Part shown: positions 8,897 to 18,532 of the stretch, piece by piece
Layout: every line of letters begins with the position of its first letter
Position numbering within the stretch: position 1 is the first letter of the stretch
Source of the DNA: Paenibacillus illinoisensis NBRC 15959
Lineage (GTDB): Bacteria; Bacillota; Bacilli; Paenibacillales; Paenibacillaceae
Reading direction: 5' to 3'
NCBI RefSeq assembly: GCF_004000925.1
Contig: NZ_BIME01000005.1
Span: 1-64,000 of the forward strand
DNA: 64,000 bases
Made by a program: the position numbers and the translations under genes
Notes under the pieces: generated by a model
Database searches by the model: none
Seen by the model: only the letters and a program-made list of their open reading frames with translations
Told to the model about the DNA's origin: nothing

Positions 8897-9127
8897 ATGG
8901 CTGAAGAACCGTTTATCTTTCTAGCGGGTATAATATGTTTTTTCGCTCCAATCTACTTCAGAAGATCAATGATGTCTATTCAAATGATTGCAGGAGTTAT
9001 TCTATTCTTCTGTATCCTAATTTTTCACGAAGATACCCAAGTTAAACTGATTTATCTACTAGCCTTTGTTTGGGTATTTGGTTCAATTAGTGCATTAAGT
9101 GTATCCGCAGAGAAAATAACAAAGTAG
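8897..9127 (+). CDS. Small two-to-three-helix membrane protein of unknown function
   Basis: A 76-residue protein with three hydrophobic stretches (IFLAGIICFFAPIYF, MIAGVILFFCILIF, LIYLLAFVWVFGSI). The start ATG 8897 follows AAGGGAG. It is AT-rich, stands alone between two terminators, and I do not recognise its family. Confidence 0.65.
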   Translation: MAEEPFIFLAGIICFFAPIYFRRSMMSIQMIAGVILFFCILIFHEDTQVKLIYLLAFVWVFGSISALSVSAEKITK

Positions 9128-9137
9128 TTATTCAGTT

Positions 9138-9170
9138 AGACTGCTGGTTCATCACCAACAGTCTTTTTTT
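9138..9170 (+). terminator. Rho-independent terminator
   Basis: AGACTG-c-TGGT, 5-nt loop, ACCA-a-CAGTCT, then seven T. Confidence 0.85.
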
Positions 9171-9276
9171 GTTGTCACTTATTCTTACTTGATGATTTGA
9201 GAAACTCAATAATTCCAGACGGATTCTTCTGAACAACTTTATTAATGAAAAAATATGGATTATGAAGTTAACTTTA

Positions 9277-9307
9277 TTGACACGCAATTTTACTATTGTG
9301 CTACAAT
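9277..9307 (+). promoter_or_regulatory. Promoter of the ABC importer operon
   Basis: TTGACA at 9277 and TACAAT at 9302 with a 19-bp spacer. The long spacer is offset by an extended -10 (TGC directly before TACAAT). Confidence 0.6.
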
Positions 9308-9416
9308 TGCTAAAAATAGTAACACGAATATGAACTGGAACGAATCTGGTTGGGAGAATTGCTGCACCTTCTAGAGGAGAGCAAGGGGTCAATTTCAAAA
9401 GGGGGAAAAGGGAAAC

Positions 9417-11060
9417 ATGCACGGGATTTCATGGAAAAAACGTTCAAGTCAGGCAGGGCTTAGTCTTTTACTATTGTGTGCAGTTGGACTCGCAGGATGT
9501 ACGCAAGGTGCTTCATCGGTTCAAGAGAGCCAGGCACTTGCTGCTTCTCACCCAAGGGATGAGCTGGTGCTTGCGGTAGGGACAGAGCCGGAAGGCGGGT
9601 TTGATCCGACAACAGGCTGGGGGCAGTACGGTTCGCCGCTTTTCCAGAGTACTCTGCTGAAAAGAGATGCCAAGCTGCATCTGGTCAATGACCTGGCAAC
9701 AGACCATTCCGTAAGTGAAGATGGCCTCACTTGGACCGTTTCGCTGCGGGATGACGTGAAGTTCTCGGATGGTGAACCGCTGACGGCGGAAGATGTTAAG
9801 TTCACATTTGAAACAGCGGCCAGCAGCGGATCGGTTATCGATTTGACGAATATGGCCGAAGTGCAGGCTCCTGATTCAACAACGGTCGTGTTTACATTGA
9901 AGTCTCCGCAGTCCACGTTTATCAGTATCCTGACTACACTTGGAATTGTGCCTGAACATGCCTATGGCTCCGATTATGCTGAACATCCTGTCGGCTCCGG
10001 TCCGTACAAGCTGGTGCAGTGGGATAAGGGACAACAGGCCATTGTGGAAGCAAACGAGCAATACTACGGTCAAAAGTCTGCATTCCGCAAACTGACATTT
10101 CTCTATCTGGACGAGGATGCAGCCTTCGCGGCAGCCCAAGCGGGTTCAGTCGACATTGCAGCCATTCCCGCCGCATTCAGCAAGCAGGAGGTGAGCGGCA
10201 TGACGCTGGAATCGGTCAAAACCGTGGATAACCGGGGAATCATGTTCCCGATGCAGCCTGCGGGGGGGACTTCCGCTGATGGTTTCCCTGCTGGGAACGA
10301 TGTGACGTCTGACCTGGCCATCCGCCAAGCGGTAAACGTAGCCATTGACCGTAATGCATTGGTTGAAGGTGTGCTGGAGGGCCATGGTCGTCCTGCCTAT
10401 TCGGTCAGTGATGACCTTCCATGGGGCAATCCGGACGCTGTATTCGCAGATTCGGATGTTCAAGAAGCCAAGCGGATACTGACGGCTGGCGGATGGACAG
10501 ATACAGACGGTGATGGCGTGGTGGAGAAAAACGGCATGGATGCCGAGTTCAACCTGCTCTATTTTGCAGGAGATCTGACCAGACAATCCATTGCCCTTGC
10601 TGCTGCGGATATGGCGGCCCAGGCTGGCATCAAAATCAATGTGGAAGGCAAGAGCCGTGAAGAGACGAAAAAGCAGGCTTACGCCAATGCCGTGTTATTC
10701 GGATGGGGAAGTCATGACCCGCTGGAAACCTACAATCTGTACAGCAGCACGCACAAGGGGGAGGGATATTACAATGTGGGGCTGTATTCCAACCCGGCGG
10801 TGGATAGCTGGATGCAGCAGGCCCTCCAAGCTACGAGTGAAGAGGAAGCCCTTCCGTTCTGGCAGAAGGCAGAGTGGGACGGGACGACAGGATTCAGTTA
10901 TCAGGGCGACGCACCTTGGGCATGGCTGGTCAATATTGATCACCTGTATCTGGTCAAGGATGGCTTGAACATTGGTGAACAACAGATTCACCCACATGGT
11001 CATGGCTGGCCGGTGACATCCAATCTGGAAGAATGGTCCTGGGATGACAACTCGAAGTAG
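9417..11060 (+). CDS. ABC importer substrate-binding lipoprotein (nickel/peptide type, SBP family 5)
   Basis: A 547-residue SBP_bac_5 protein. A lipoprotein signal ends in LAGC with the lipidated cysteine at residue 28. The mature part has the family landmarks: EGGFDPTTGWGQYGSPLFQS, VSEDGLTWTVSLRDDVKFSDG, PLTAEDVKFTFE, VGSGPYKL and AIRQAVNVAIDRNALVEGV. The family captures peptides, nickel or metal-opine complexes. The five-gene order binding protein-permease-permease-ATPase-ATPase is that of nik, opp and cnt operons. No opine-synthesis (cntKLM) genes are near, so the substrate is left open between nickel and peptide. Confidence 0.88.
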   Translation: MHGISWKKRSSQAGLSLLLLCAVGLAGCTQGASSVQESQALAASHPRDELVLAVGTEPEGGFDPTTGWGQYGSPLFQSTLLKRDAKLHLVNDLATDHSVSEDGLTWTVSLRDDVKFSDGEPLTAEDVKFTFETAASSGSVIDLTNMAEVQAPDSTTVVFTLKSPQSTFISILTTLGIVPEHAYGSDYAEHPVGSGPYKLVQWDKGQQAIVEANEQYYGQKSAFRKLTFLYLDEDAAFAAAQAGSVDIAAIPAAFSKQEVSGMTLESVKTVDNRGIMFPMQPAGGTSADGFPAGNDVTSDLAIRQAVNVAIDRNALVEGVLEGHGRPAYSVSDDLPWGNPDAVFADSDVQEAKRILTAGGWTDTDGDGVVEKNGMDAEFNLLYFAGDLTRQSIALAAADMAAQAGIKINVEGKSREETKKQAYANAVLFGWGSHDPLETYNLYSSTHKGEGYYNVGLYSNPAVDSWMQQALQATSEEEALPFWQKAEWDGTTGFSYQGDAPWAWLVNIDHLYLVKDGLNIGEQQIHPHGHGWPVTSNLEEWSWDDNSK

Positions 11061-11102
11061 GCAATATAGTGCGAGTTCTGACCGAAATTGAGGAGAGATG
11101 GT

Positions 11103-12098
11103 ATGACAGGCATTCTTGGATGGGGAAGGTTTATTGGGGTTAAGCTGCTGCGACTCCTATCGCTGCTGGCAGGAGTCAGCGTGGTAGCTTTTATATTGAT
11201 GCAGTTCTCGCCTGTGGACCCGATCGAGGCCTACATCGGGGGAGACATGATCCGAGTGAGTGCCGAGCAGCGAAGTCTTATTGAAGAACGGTGGGGATTG
11301 AATGACCCGCCTGCCCAGCGTCTGTTCACCTGGGGACAGGCACTGCTCCAGGGTGATCTGGGAACGTCGATGATCTACAGACAGCCGGTTGCGGATATCA
11401 TTCAGGAACGATTCCTGAATTCTGTTGCGCTTATGGCGGTGGCATGGATTTTATCCGGTCTGATTGGTTTCAGCTTGGGTGTAGTCGCAGCGATGAAACG
11501 GGAATCCATGCTGGATCGCTTGATCTGTTGGTATTGCTATACGCTGGCTTCCACTCCGGTATTTTGGATGGCCTTGCTGCTGCTTATGGTGTTCGGCGTG
11601 TGGCTGGGCTGGCTTCCGGTTGGCCTGGGAGTTCCCGCAGGGATGGCAGCCGATCAGGTCACATGGACAGATCGTGCCGTTCATATGGTTCTTCCTGCAT
11701 TAACCCTGAGTCTGACCGGTGTGGCAGCCATTGCTCTGCATACCCGCCAGAAGCTGCTGGACGTGCTGGACTCGGACTATATACTCTTCGCCAGAGCAAG
11801 GGGTGAACGGGGCATGCAGCTGTTTCGCAGGCATGGATTCAGACATGTTGTGCTGCCCGCATTAACGCTGCAGTTTGCCTCGTTCAGTGAGTTGTTTGGA
11901 GGAGCTGTTCTTGCAGAACAGGTATTTTCTTATCCGGGCCTGGGGCAGGCCACCGTTCAGGCTGGACTGCGAGGGGATGTGCCGCTGCTGCTCGGACTTG
12001 TACTGTGCAGCACGATCTTTGTTTTTACCGGCAATCTGCTGGCAGACATACTCTATCGATTTATTGATCCGCGGATGAAGGAGGAACTGTTAACATGA
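11103..12098 (+). CDS. ABC importer permease, NikB/OppB type
   Basis: A 331-residue inner-membrane permease. The start segment LLRLLSLLAGVSVVAFILMQ, the DPIEAYIG and ERWGLNDPPAQRLFTW region, and the EAA-type loop RARGERGMQLFRRHGFRHVVLPAL are typical of the first permease in dipeptide/nickel systems. ATG 11103 is favoured over the upstream TTG 11088, which falls in the ribosome site itself. It ends with a 4-bp overlap with the next gene, indicating translational coupling. Confidence 0.9.
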   Translation: MTGILGWGRFIGVKLLRLLSLLAGVSVVAFILMQFSPVDPIEAYIGGDMIRVSAEQRSLIEERWGLNDPPAQRLFTWGQALLQGDLGTSMIYRQPVADIIQERFLNSVALMAVAWILSGLIGFSLGVVAAMKRESMLDRLICWYCYTLASTPVFWMALLLLMVFGVWLGWLPVGLGVPAGMAADQVTWTDRAVHMVLPALTLSLTGVAAIALHTRQKLLDVLDSDYILFARARGERGMQLFRRHGFRHVVLPALTLQFASFSELFGGAVLAEQVFSYPGLGQATVQAGLRGDVPLLLGLVLCSTIFVFTGNLLADILYRFIDPRMKEELLT

Positions 12099-13075
12099 AG
12101 CAGGAAATGGAGCAGTCCTCCAGACCCATTCGTGCTGTGCCGCGGCTGCGGTCAGGCGGATCTGAGGAAACCGCGAAGCGGAATCACGGTAAACGGTGGA
12201 GGCATCAAGCTGGATTGTCTCCATGGGTGTCTGGCTTCGAGAAGCAGCGGCGCTATGCCAACCCGCGCAAACGAGCCTTGATCTGGGGGAGTTTGGCACT
12301 CGGCTGGATTGTTATCGTATGGCTGGCTGGGTTCGTGCTTCCCGCAGAATCCACGTTAACTTCGTTGAAAGACCGGAATTTGGCCCCGGTATGGGCACAT
12401 CCCTTCGGCACGGACTGGTTGGGACGGGACATGTTCATGCGTACGCTGAAGGGATTGACGACCAGCATTCAGGTTGGTTTGTTTGCCGCGTGCGGAGGAG
12501 GGATCGTGGCGCTAGTGCTGGGATTGATCGCTGCTTCAGGCAAGCTTGCCGACAGGGTGGTTTCATGGCTAATCGATCTGTTCCTGAGTGTGCCTCATCT
12601 GGTGTCGCTCGTGATGCTGGCCTTTGTCTTCGGTGGAGGCCTGCCTGGTGTGGCGGCTGCCATCGCCCTGACTCACTGGCCGAATCTGGCCCGGATTGTT
12701 CGTGCGGAGATGATTCAGCTGAAATCGGCAGATTATATTCATATTTCCCGCAGGTTAGGCCAATCCCGGTTCCGGATTGCCGTACAGCATATGCTTCCTC
12801 ACTTGGTTCCACAGTTGTTCGTGGGTACATTGCTGATCTTCCCTCATGCCATTCTGCATGAGGCCGCAATTACGTTTCTGGGGCTCGGGCTGTCGCCGCA
12901 GCAGCCGGCCATTGGGATTATCTTGTCAGAATCGATGAGATATCTGTCCGCAGGCATGTGGTGGCTTGCCTTTTTCCCGGGGCTGGCACTGTTATTGGTC
13001 GTTCGTGCCTTTGATGTGCTCGGAGGCAGCTTGAAGGTGTTAACAGGTACAGGTAGTTCAAGGGAGGGAGGATAA
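12095..13075 (+). CDS. ABC importer permease, NikC/OppC type
   Basis: A 326-residue permease. It has an unusually long, basic cytoplasmic N-terminus of about 65 residues before the first membrane helix (ALIWGSLALGWIVIVWLAGF). HPFGTDWLGRDMFMRTLKG is the NikC/DppC signature. The EAA loop reads RRLGQSRFRIAVQHMLPHL. AAGGAGG lies 10 bp before ATG 12095, overlapping the end of the preceding permease gene. Confidence 0.9.
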   Translation: MKQEMEQSSRPIRAVPRLRSGGSEETAKRNHGKRWRHQAGLSPWVSGFEKQRRYANPRKRALIWGSLALGWIVIVWLAGFVLPAESTLTSLKDRNLAPVWAHPFGTDWLGRDMFMRTLKGLTTSIQVGLFAACGGGIVALVLGLIAASGKLADRVVSWLIDLFLSVPHLVSLVMLAFVFGGGLPGVAAAIALTHWPNLARIVRAEMIQLKSADYIHISRRLGQSRFRIAVQHMLPHLVPQLFVGTLLIFPHAILHEAAITFLGLGLSPQQPAIGIILSESMRYLSAGMWWLAFFPGLALLLVVRAFDVLGGSLKVLTGTGSSREGG

Positions 13076-13077
13076 CC

Positions 13078-14031
13078 ATGGCTCTTCTTGAAGTAAAAGG
13101 GGTCTCCGTTTCATTCAGACGAGCTCGTGGCTGGTTTGCACATGAGGAGAGCGAGGTCATTCAGGATCTGGATCTGACCGTGAACGAAGGCGAGATTGTA
13201 GCTGTTGTAGGTGCAAGCGGATCGGGCAAAAGCGTACTGGCACAAGCGATCATGGGCATTCTTCCTGCCAGTGCTAGGCTTGAGGGACAGATCTGTTATG
13301 CTGGGGAGCCGCTGACGAGAGAGCGGCAGCTTCGTCTGCGCGGAGATGAACTGGTGTACATCCCCCAATCCGTTACTCACCTGGACCCGCTGCTCAAGGT
13401 AGGTAAGCAGGTTCAGCCAGTTCACCGGAAGCCGGGTGAGCGCCGGGTATCCTCCAGGTTGCAGATGCATAAGGCAGAGAGGGAACTTACGGATCGCTAT
13501 CAATTGCCCAAGGGAACCAGCAAGAAGTATCCATATGAGCTCTCCGGAGGCATGGCTCGGCGGGTACTCATGGCAACGGCGACTTCCGGTGAGCCCAAGC
13601 TGATTATTGCCGATGAGCCAACACCGGGAATCCATCCCGAAGTGCTGGCAGACACAATGAAGCAATTTCGGGAAATGGCTGACCGGGGGGCAGGCATCCT
13701 GTGGATCACCCACGACATTGCCTCGGCGCTGACCGCAGCAGATCGTATCGCTGTATTCTATGCTGGTTCCTGTGTGGAGATCGCGCAGGTCATTGATTTT
13801 ACGGGCACAGGAGATGGATTGAGACATCCTTATACACGTGCACTGTGGAATGCTTTGCCGCAAAATGGTTTCCAGCCCATCCCGGGCTCTCAGCCACTGG
13901 CGAATCAGCGGAAGGGACGTGGTTGCTCGTTTGCACCCCGCTGTACTGCTGCGACCCCTGCGTGTACAGATCAACATCCTGAATTGCGGAAGCTGCGAAA
14001 CGGAGAAGTGAGGTGTATTCATGCCACTTGA
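13078..14031 (+). CDS. ABC importer ATPase, NikD/DppD type
   Basis: A 317-residue nucleotide-binding subunit. Walker A GASGSGKS near residue 43, signature LSGGMARR near 156, Walker B LIIADEP near 177, H-loop ITHD near 210. A C-terminal oligopeptide/nickel extension (HPYTRALWNALP, then the cysteine cluster CSFAPRCTAATPACTDQHP) is present as in DppD/OppD. The start has GGGAGGAT upstream, and its 3' end overlaps the next ATPase gene by 11 bp. Confidence 0.92.
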   Translation: MALLEVKGVSVSFRRARGWFAHEESEVIQDLDLTVNEGEIVAVVGASGSGKSVLAQAIMGILPASARLEGQICYAGEPLTRERQLRLRGDELVYIPQSVTHLDPLLKVGKQVQPVHRKPGERRVSSRLQMHKAERELTDRYQLPKGTSKKYPYELSGGMARRVLMATATSGEPKLIIADEPTPGIHPEVLADTMKQFREMADRGAGILWITHDIASALTAADRIAVFYAGSCVEIAQVIDFTGTGDGLRHPYTRALWNALPQNGFQPIPGSQPLANQRKGRGCSFAPRCTAATPACTDQHPELRKLRNGEVRCIHAT

Positions 14032-14629
14032 AGCACGGAATGTCGACTATGGATACGACAAAAACCATTGGATATTTCGGGAGTTGAACCTGAAGCTGGA
14101 GCAGGGAGAAGTTGTGGGATTGTGGGGACCCAGTGGATCTGGCAAAACGAGCCTGGGACGCATCCTGGCAGGATATGCAGAATCTATGGCAGGAGAAGTG
14201 CTGATGGACGGGCAGCCGCTTCCCCGAGCTGGAGTCTGTCCGGTTCAACTTGTCTTTCAGCACCCGGAAAAAGCAGTCAACCCACGCTGGCGAATGCGAC
14301 GTGTGTTACATGAAGCCGAGATGGCGGAGCATCCCATTCTGAATGCTCTCGGCATTCAGCCTGAGTGGCTGGATCGCAGACCGGATGAATTGTCTGGTGG
14401 AGAGCTGCAGCGCTTCTGCGTAGCCCGCGCACTGGGCAAGGAAACGCGTTACCTGATTGCGGATGAGATGACAACGATGCTGGATGCCATCACGCAGGCC
14501 CAGATCTGGCATACCGTAATGGCAACGGCGCGAGAGCGTAATTTGGGGCTGCTTGTGATCAGTCATGACCTGGACCTGCTGAACAGACTCTGTGACCGAA
14601 TCATTCCCATGCCTGCATCCGAGCTGTAA
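14021..14629 (+). CDS. ABC importer ATPase, NikE/DppF type, short form
   Basis: A 202-residue ATPase with Walker A GPSGSGKT near residue 35, signature LSGGELQR, Walker B YLIADEMT and H-loop ISHD. It ends soon after the H-loop and lacks the C-terminal oligopeptide extension that longer DppF proteins (about 320 residues) carry. Short second ATPases are usual in nickel and cnt-type systems, which mildly favours a metal or metallophore substrate for this importer. Confidence 0.88.
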   Translation: MPLEARNVDYGYDKNHWIFRELNLKLEQGEVVGLWGPSGSGKTSLGRILAGYAESMAGEVLMDGQPLPRAGVCPVQLVFQHPEKAVNPRWRMRRVLHEAEMAEHPILNALGIQPEWLDRRPDELSGGELQRFCVARALGKETRYLIADEMTTMLDAITQAQIWHTVMATARERNLGLLVISHDLDLLNRLCDRIIPMPASEL

Positions 14630-14638
14630 TGATAAGAA

Positions 14639-14682
14639 AAGCCATCTTCCTTCGACTTTATCGAGGAAGAGGGCTTATTTTA
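14639..14682. terminator. Bidirectional terminator between importer operon and C-S lyase
   Basis: AAGCC-at-CTTCCT-t-CGA, short loop, TCG-AGGAAG-ag-GGCTT, then ATTTTA. It serves both convergent units. Confidence 0.75.
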
Positions 14683-14688
14683 TAGGCA

Positions 14689-15882
14689 TTAGTTTGGTTT
14701 GTTCAATTGATTCACCATCAGGGATAATCTGCGCATGGCTTCTTCAACCGTGGACCGTGGACAGGCGACATTCATCCGCATGTATCCCGTGCCTTCCGGT
14801 CCGAAGACGGTACCGTCGTTAAAGGCGAGACCTGCTTCGTTCAGGAGCAGCCGTACAAGTTCTTCCTGGGGAACACCCAGCTTGCTGAAGTCCATCCAGA
14901 GCAGATAAGTCGCTTCCGGCAAGTCAATGCCTACATCAGGCATGTGCTTCGCCGCATACTCCTGAACGTATTCCATGTTTCCCCGAATATAGGCAAGGCA
15001 GTCGTCCAGCCATTGTTCAGCTCCGTTGTAAGCAGCCTCGGCTGCAATGGCGCCCAGTGTGCTGATGCTGGCGAGGCCCATCGTTCTGACGCCCTGGGCA
15101 AAGGATGCACGCAAGGAGGCGTTCGGAATGATGATATTGGAGGTGCATAGGCCGGGAATATTGAATGTTTTGCTTGGTGCCGTGCAGATGATGCTCAGGT
15201 CAGCGATGGCCTCCGAGATCTGGGACAGTGGAGTATGCGTGCCGCGTTGGTGCACAAGATCGGCATGGATTTCATCCGACACCACAAGTACATTATATTG
15301 CACGCACAGGGCAGCAAGGCCTTCAAGTTCCTCGCGAGACCATACACGTCCAACAGGATTATGAGGGCTGCAGAGGATCAGCATCTTCACCCGGCCTGTC
15401 TGCAGGCAGGATTCCAGATGATCCAGATCCATGGTATAGCGTCCGTCTTCGAGACGGAGGGGATTGGTCATCAATTCTCTGCCTTGGCCACGTACCACCT
15501 CATAGAAGGGGGCGTAGACCGGAGTTTGAATCACAACAGCATCACCCGGTACCGTAAAACGTTGAACGGCAATGCTTAACGCAGGGACAATCCCTGGTGT
15601 AAATACAACCCAATCATCGTTGATTTTCCAGTTGTGGCGTCGTTCCATCCATCCTCTCAGTGCTTCGTGATATGCATCCGTACGCACGGTATAACCGAAT
15701 ATGCCATGTTCCATCCGTGCCTGCAATGCCTCAATAACAGATGGTGGTGCGGCAAAGTCCATATCAGCGACCCACATAGGCAGCGCATCGGCCACGCCAA
15801 AGATTTCCTCAAGTGCATCCCATTTTTCCGAACCGGTAGAGAGACGATTAATCGGCTCATCAAATGTGTTTTTTTTCATCAT
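14689..15882 (-). CDS. MalY/PatB-type PLP-dependent C-S lyase
   Basis: A 397-residue fold-type I PLP enzyme. Its N-terminus FDEPINRLSTGSEKWDAL and LPMWVADMDFAAPPSVIEAL, plus the internal HNPVGRVWSREEL, VVSDEIHADLV and APSKTFNIPGL (with the PLP lysine), are the MalY/PatB signature. Family members cleave cystathionine or cysteine conjugates to thiol, pyruvate and ammonia, and some are aminotransferases. Two adjacent ATGs (15882, 15879) follow AAGGGGG; either fits. It is convergent with the ABC importer. Confidence 0.9.
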   Translation of the reverse strand: MMKKNTFDEPINRLSTGSEKWDALEEIFGVADALPMWVADMDFAAPPSVIEALQARMEHGIFGYTVRTDAYHEALRGWMERRHNWKINDDWVVFTPGIVPALSIAVQRFTVPGDAVVIQTPVYAPFYEVVRGQGRELMTNPLRLEDGRYTMDLDHLESCLQTGRVKMLILCSPHNPVGRVWSREELEGLAALCVQYNVLVVSDEIHADLVHQRGTHTPLSQISEAIADLSIICTAPSKTFNIPGLCTSNIIIPNASLRASFAQGVRTMGLASISTLGAIAAEAAYNGAEQWLDDCLAYIRGNMEYVQEYAAKHMPDVGIDLPEATYLLWMDFSKLGVPQEELVRLLLNEAGLAFNDGTVFGPEGTGYMRMNVACPRSTVEEAMRRLSLMVNQLNKPN

Positions 15883-16120
15883 TAGGTTCCCCCTTCTAAT
15901 CCGTTCATTCGACCACAATCGACAGATAATTATCTAATAAATTCATTATTTTCGCAACTTTTTGACCTGCTTCTAAACTCCCTACGGTATGGTCCAAATT
16001 TCTCGGGTTTATTCACCTGAGCATTTATTCAATGCTGACCTATGTAGTCTTTTGATCTCTTTCAACTCTAACGGTTGTACAGAAGCTGCTGTTCGGCTAA
16101 AAGGTTTGGTTCACACAAAT
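15883..16120. other. Intergenic region upstream of the C-S lyase gene
   Basis: Only the ribosome site and AT-rich promoter-like sequence for the minus-strand C-S lyase gene are apparent; no additional gene is supported. Confidence 0.5.
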
Positions 16121-16172
16121 AAAAAAACCATCGCAGCGCCATCTTCCCGATGACTATCTTCCTGCGATGGTT
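16121..16172 (-). terminator. Terminator of the S9 peptidase gene
   Basis: AACCATCGCAG and CTGCGATGGTT form an 11-bp stem with a 25-nt loop. In the minus direction it is followed by seven T. Confidence 0.8.
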
Positions 16173-16207
16173 GTATCTCTACTCGGCTTGCACCATGGGA
16201 AAAATAA

Positions 16208-18205
16208 TTATAAGTGCTCGTTGAACCATCCGGCAATGTGCTCAAGACGTCTCACTCTCAGATGCGGGTGACCGCCTCTGGAAAGTTCATGATTAGCTCC
16301 AGGGAAACGAACGAGGCGGGTCGTTTGTCTGCGGCGCTTCAGGGCAGTATACAATTGCTCTGCTTGTTCAATCGGACAACGAAGATCCTGTTCGCCATGC
16401 AGGATCAGCAGGGGCGTTTTTACATTCCCGACATAAGCCAGAGGGGAGTGTTTCCATAACAGTTCCGTATCCTCCCACGCATTGCCGCCAATCTGATCTT
16501 CGGTGAAAAAATATCCGATGTCGCTAACACCATAAAAAGAGAGCCAGTTGGAGATGGACCGCTGCGTGACGGCTGCCTTGAACCGGTCTGTATGTCCAAC
16601 AATCCAGTTGGTCATGAAGCCTCCATAGCTGCCTCCGGTGACGCCCAAGCGGGTTTCATCAATAAACTCATAGGTGGATAAGGCATAATCAACGGTCTCC
16701 ATAAGGTCGCGGTAATCGCCACCGCCGTAGTCACCACGACAGGCATTCACAAATTGTTGTCCATAACCCAAACCACCACGCGGATTGGTATATACGACGG
16801 CGTAGCCCTGGGCAGCAAGCATCTGGAATTCATGCATAAAGGTAAAGCCATACATCATGTGTGGACCGCCATGAATCTCAAGAATGGTTGGGATTTTGAC
16901 GCCTTCTACCATGCCGATTGGTTTCATGATCCATCCCTGCAGCTGAAGCCCATCCGTGGTATCAAACCAGAATGTTTCCGGTACGCTGAGCCGGATCTCT
17001 CCTTCCAGCTGGGGATTGCTGCGAGTCAGCTGAATGGACTCGGCTCCGTGATCATCCGGATGGGGATACCAGAAGAGATCTCCTGGGCTTTGCGTGTCGG
17101 CAGCGGCGGCTACAATGTCACCATTCTCCAGTTCTGCAAACTGATAAAACTCTTTCTCCGCAGGTAATACATACTCCGCTTGACTGCCATCCAGTGCAAC
17201 ACGTGCGATTCGAACGCTGCCATGAACGGTAGCCAGACAGAGAATGGAAGAGCCATCACGAGTGAATAATGGCCCCGTTGTTGTCAGGTGGGCACGCATA
17301 TCTCCAACGATACTATGATTCATCTGTACGTCCCAGTCTCTGGTCAGGCACAGAGGTTGACCGCCCGAGATTGGGAGTGTATAGAGCTTCACCAGAGTGG
17401 CATTTCCGTAAGAGCGGTCACTGGCAAGCAGGGCGAGGGATTGTCCATCCGGTGCATAAGCCAATCGGCTAAAGGTGAACCCTTCCGGAGTCAGTTGCTG
17501 TATGTCAGACCCATCTGGTTTGGCGCGGTACACATGATTGGTCAGTGCATAATCGTTATGCTCCTCGCCTGCTTCCGGCAGCTGGGCAATCCAGGCAATG
17601 GACGCTCCGTCAGGTGACCATGCATAATCACCGACGTCGAAATGACCCGAGGTAACTGGAGTGGCTTCACCGCCGTCAACCGAGATGCGGAAGAGGTGAG
17701 AGCGTCTGCCATTCCACAATCCTCCGCCGTCCGATTTCATGCGAATTCGGTCAACAACAATTTCTTGTGGCAGTTTGTTGTCTGAATTGGATTCGTCTTC
17801 TGCTTCACTGTGCATATCCACAGGGGACTTCACAAGTAACGCCTGGCCATCCGGAGACCAGATGAGGGAACTTGCTCCGTGCTTCAACTGGCTGACTTGT
17901 CGTGCTTCTCCGCCATCTGCGGCAATGATCCAGACTTGTGTTTTTCCCTCATGCTCCCGTAAAAAGGCAAGCTGTGACCCGTGCGGCGACCAGGAGGGCG
18001 AGTGATCCTTGTCACCGGAGGTAAATCCTCTGTCCTTCTGACTCTTCAGATGCAGGAGTCTCAGGTGAGAAGAGTAACCGTCCCGGTTGTCATTCGTCTT
18101 CCGACTTACATATACCAGCTGTTCGCCTCCAGGAGACGGGGTTGGATCATTCACCCATGTAATCTGATAAAGATCTTCCGATGTGATGCCACGCAGACTG
18201 TTCAT
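16208..18205 (-). CDS. S9 family prolyl oligopeptidase / acylaminoacyl-peptidase
   Basis: A 665-residue cytosolic serine peptidase. The first 390 residues form a TolB/PD40-like beta-propeller with repeated PDG segments (WSPDGQALLV, WSPDGASIAW, YAPDGQSLAL). The C-terminal alpha/beta hydrolase has the nucleophile in GGSYGGFM, the acid in LHGEQDLRCP and the histidine in PGANHELS. Such enzymes trim N-acylated or short peptides; the propeller excludes folded proteins. GGGAGG precedes the ATG at 18205. It is monocistronic. Confidence 0.9.
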   Translation of the reverse strand: MNSLRGITSEDLYQITWVNDPTPSPGGEQLVYVSRKTNDNRDGYSSHLRLLHLKSQKDRGFTSGDKDHSPSWSPHGSQLAFLREHEGKTQVWIIAADGGEARQVSQLKHGASSLIWSPDGQALLVKSPVDMHSEAEDESNSDNKLPQEIVVDRIRMKSDGGGLWNGRRSHLFRISVDGGEATPVTSGHFDVGDYAWSPDGASIAWIAQLPEAGEEHNDYALTNHVYRAKPDGSDIQQLTPEGFTFSRLAYAPDGQSLALLASDRSYGNATLVKLYTLPISGGQPLCLTRDWDVQMNHSIVGDMRAHLTTTGPLFTRDGSSILCLATVHGSVRIARVALDGSQAEYVLPAEKEFYQFAELENGDIVAAAADTQSPGDLFWYPHPDDHGAESIQLTRSNPQLEGEIRLSVPETFWFDTTDGLQLQGWIMKPIGMVEGVKIPTILEIHGGPHMMYGFTFMHEFQMLAAQGYAVVYTNPRGGLGYGQQFVNACRGDYGGGDYRDLMETVDYALSTYEFIDETRLGVTGGSYGGFMTNWIVGHTDRFKAAVTQRSISNWLSFYGVSDIGYFFTEDQIGGNAWEDTELLWKHSPLAYVGNVKTPLLILHGEQDLRCPIEQAEQLYTALKRRRQTTRLVRFPGANHELSRGGHPHLRVRRLEHIAGWFNEHL

Positions 18206-18532
18206 TGATTATCCTCCCACCTTGTTTTCCAAATCTAATTTCCTAACCTTTCCATTTATATTAAAGGAAAGCAGGGGGGAGGACAACATGCTTCTGCACG
18301 AATGGAGATTGCTGCTCTGCTGATATCGTACCCAGGAGGAATTGCAGAACGTATGGCGAATCCTATTGGTTGAATTGTCATGAACGCGATGGATCAGGGC
18401 CAAGATTGTCCTGTTTGAAGTTGGTTTGTTTTGGTTAATAACCTATGTGTTTTTTGTCTGTTAACGTTTCTAATCTGATATAGAAGATATAAGCATCGCC
18501 TATTTCGGTCAAATTAAAGGAGGAGCACGAGA
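18206..18532. other. Intergenic region between divergent genes
   Basis: It holds the upstream regions of the minus-strand peptidase and the plus-strand membrane protein. I see no RNA gene or additional coding frame with a ribosome site. Confidence 0.5.

Noticed and set aside
13111..14022. 303-codon minus-strand frame opposite the ABC ATPase gene
   Set aside because: Antisense shadow of a gene with Walker A, signature and Walker B motifs.
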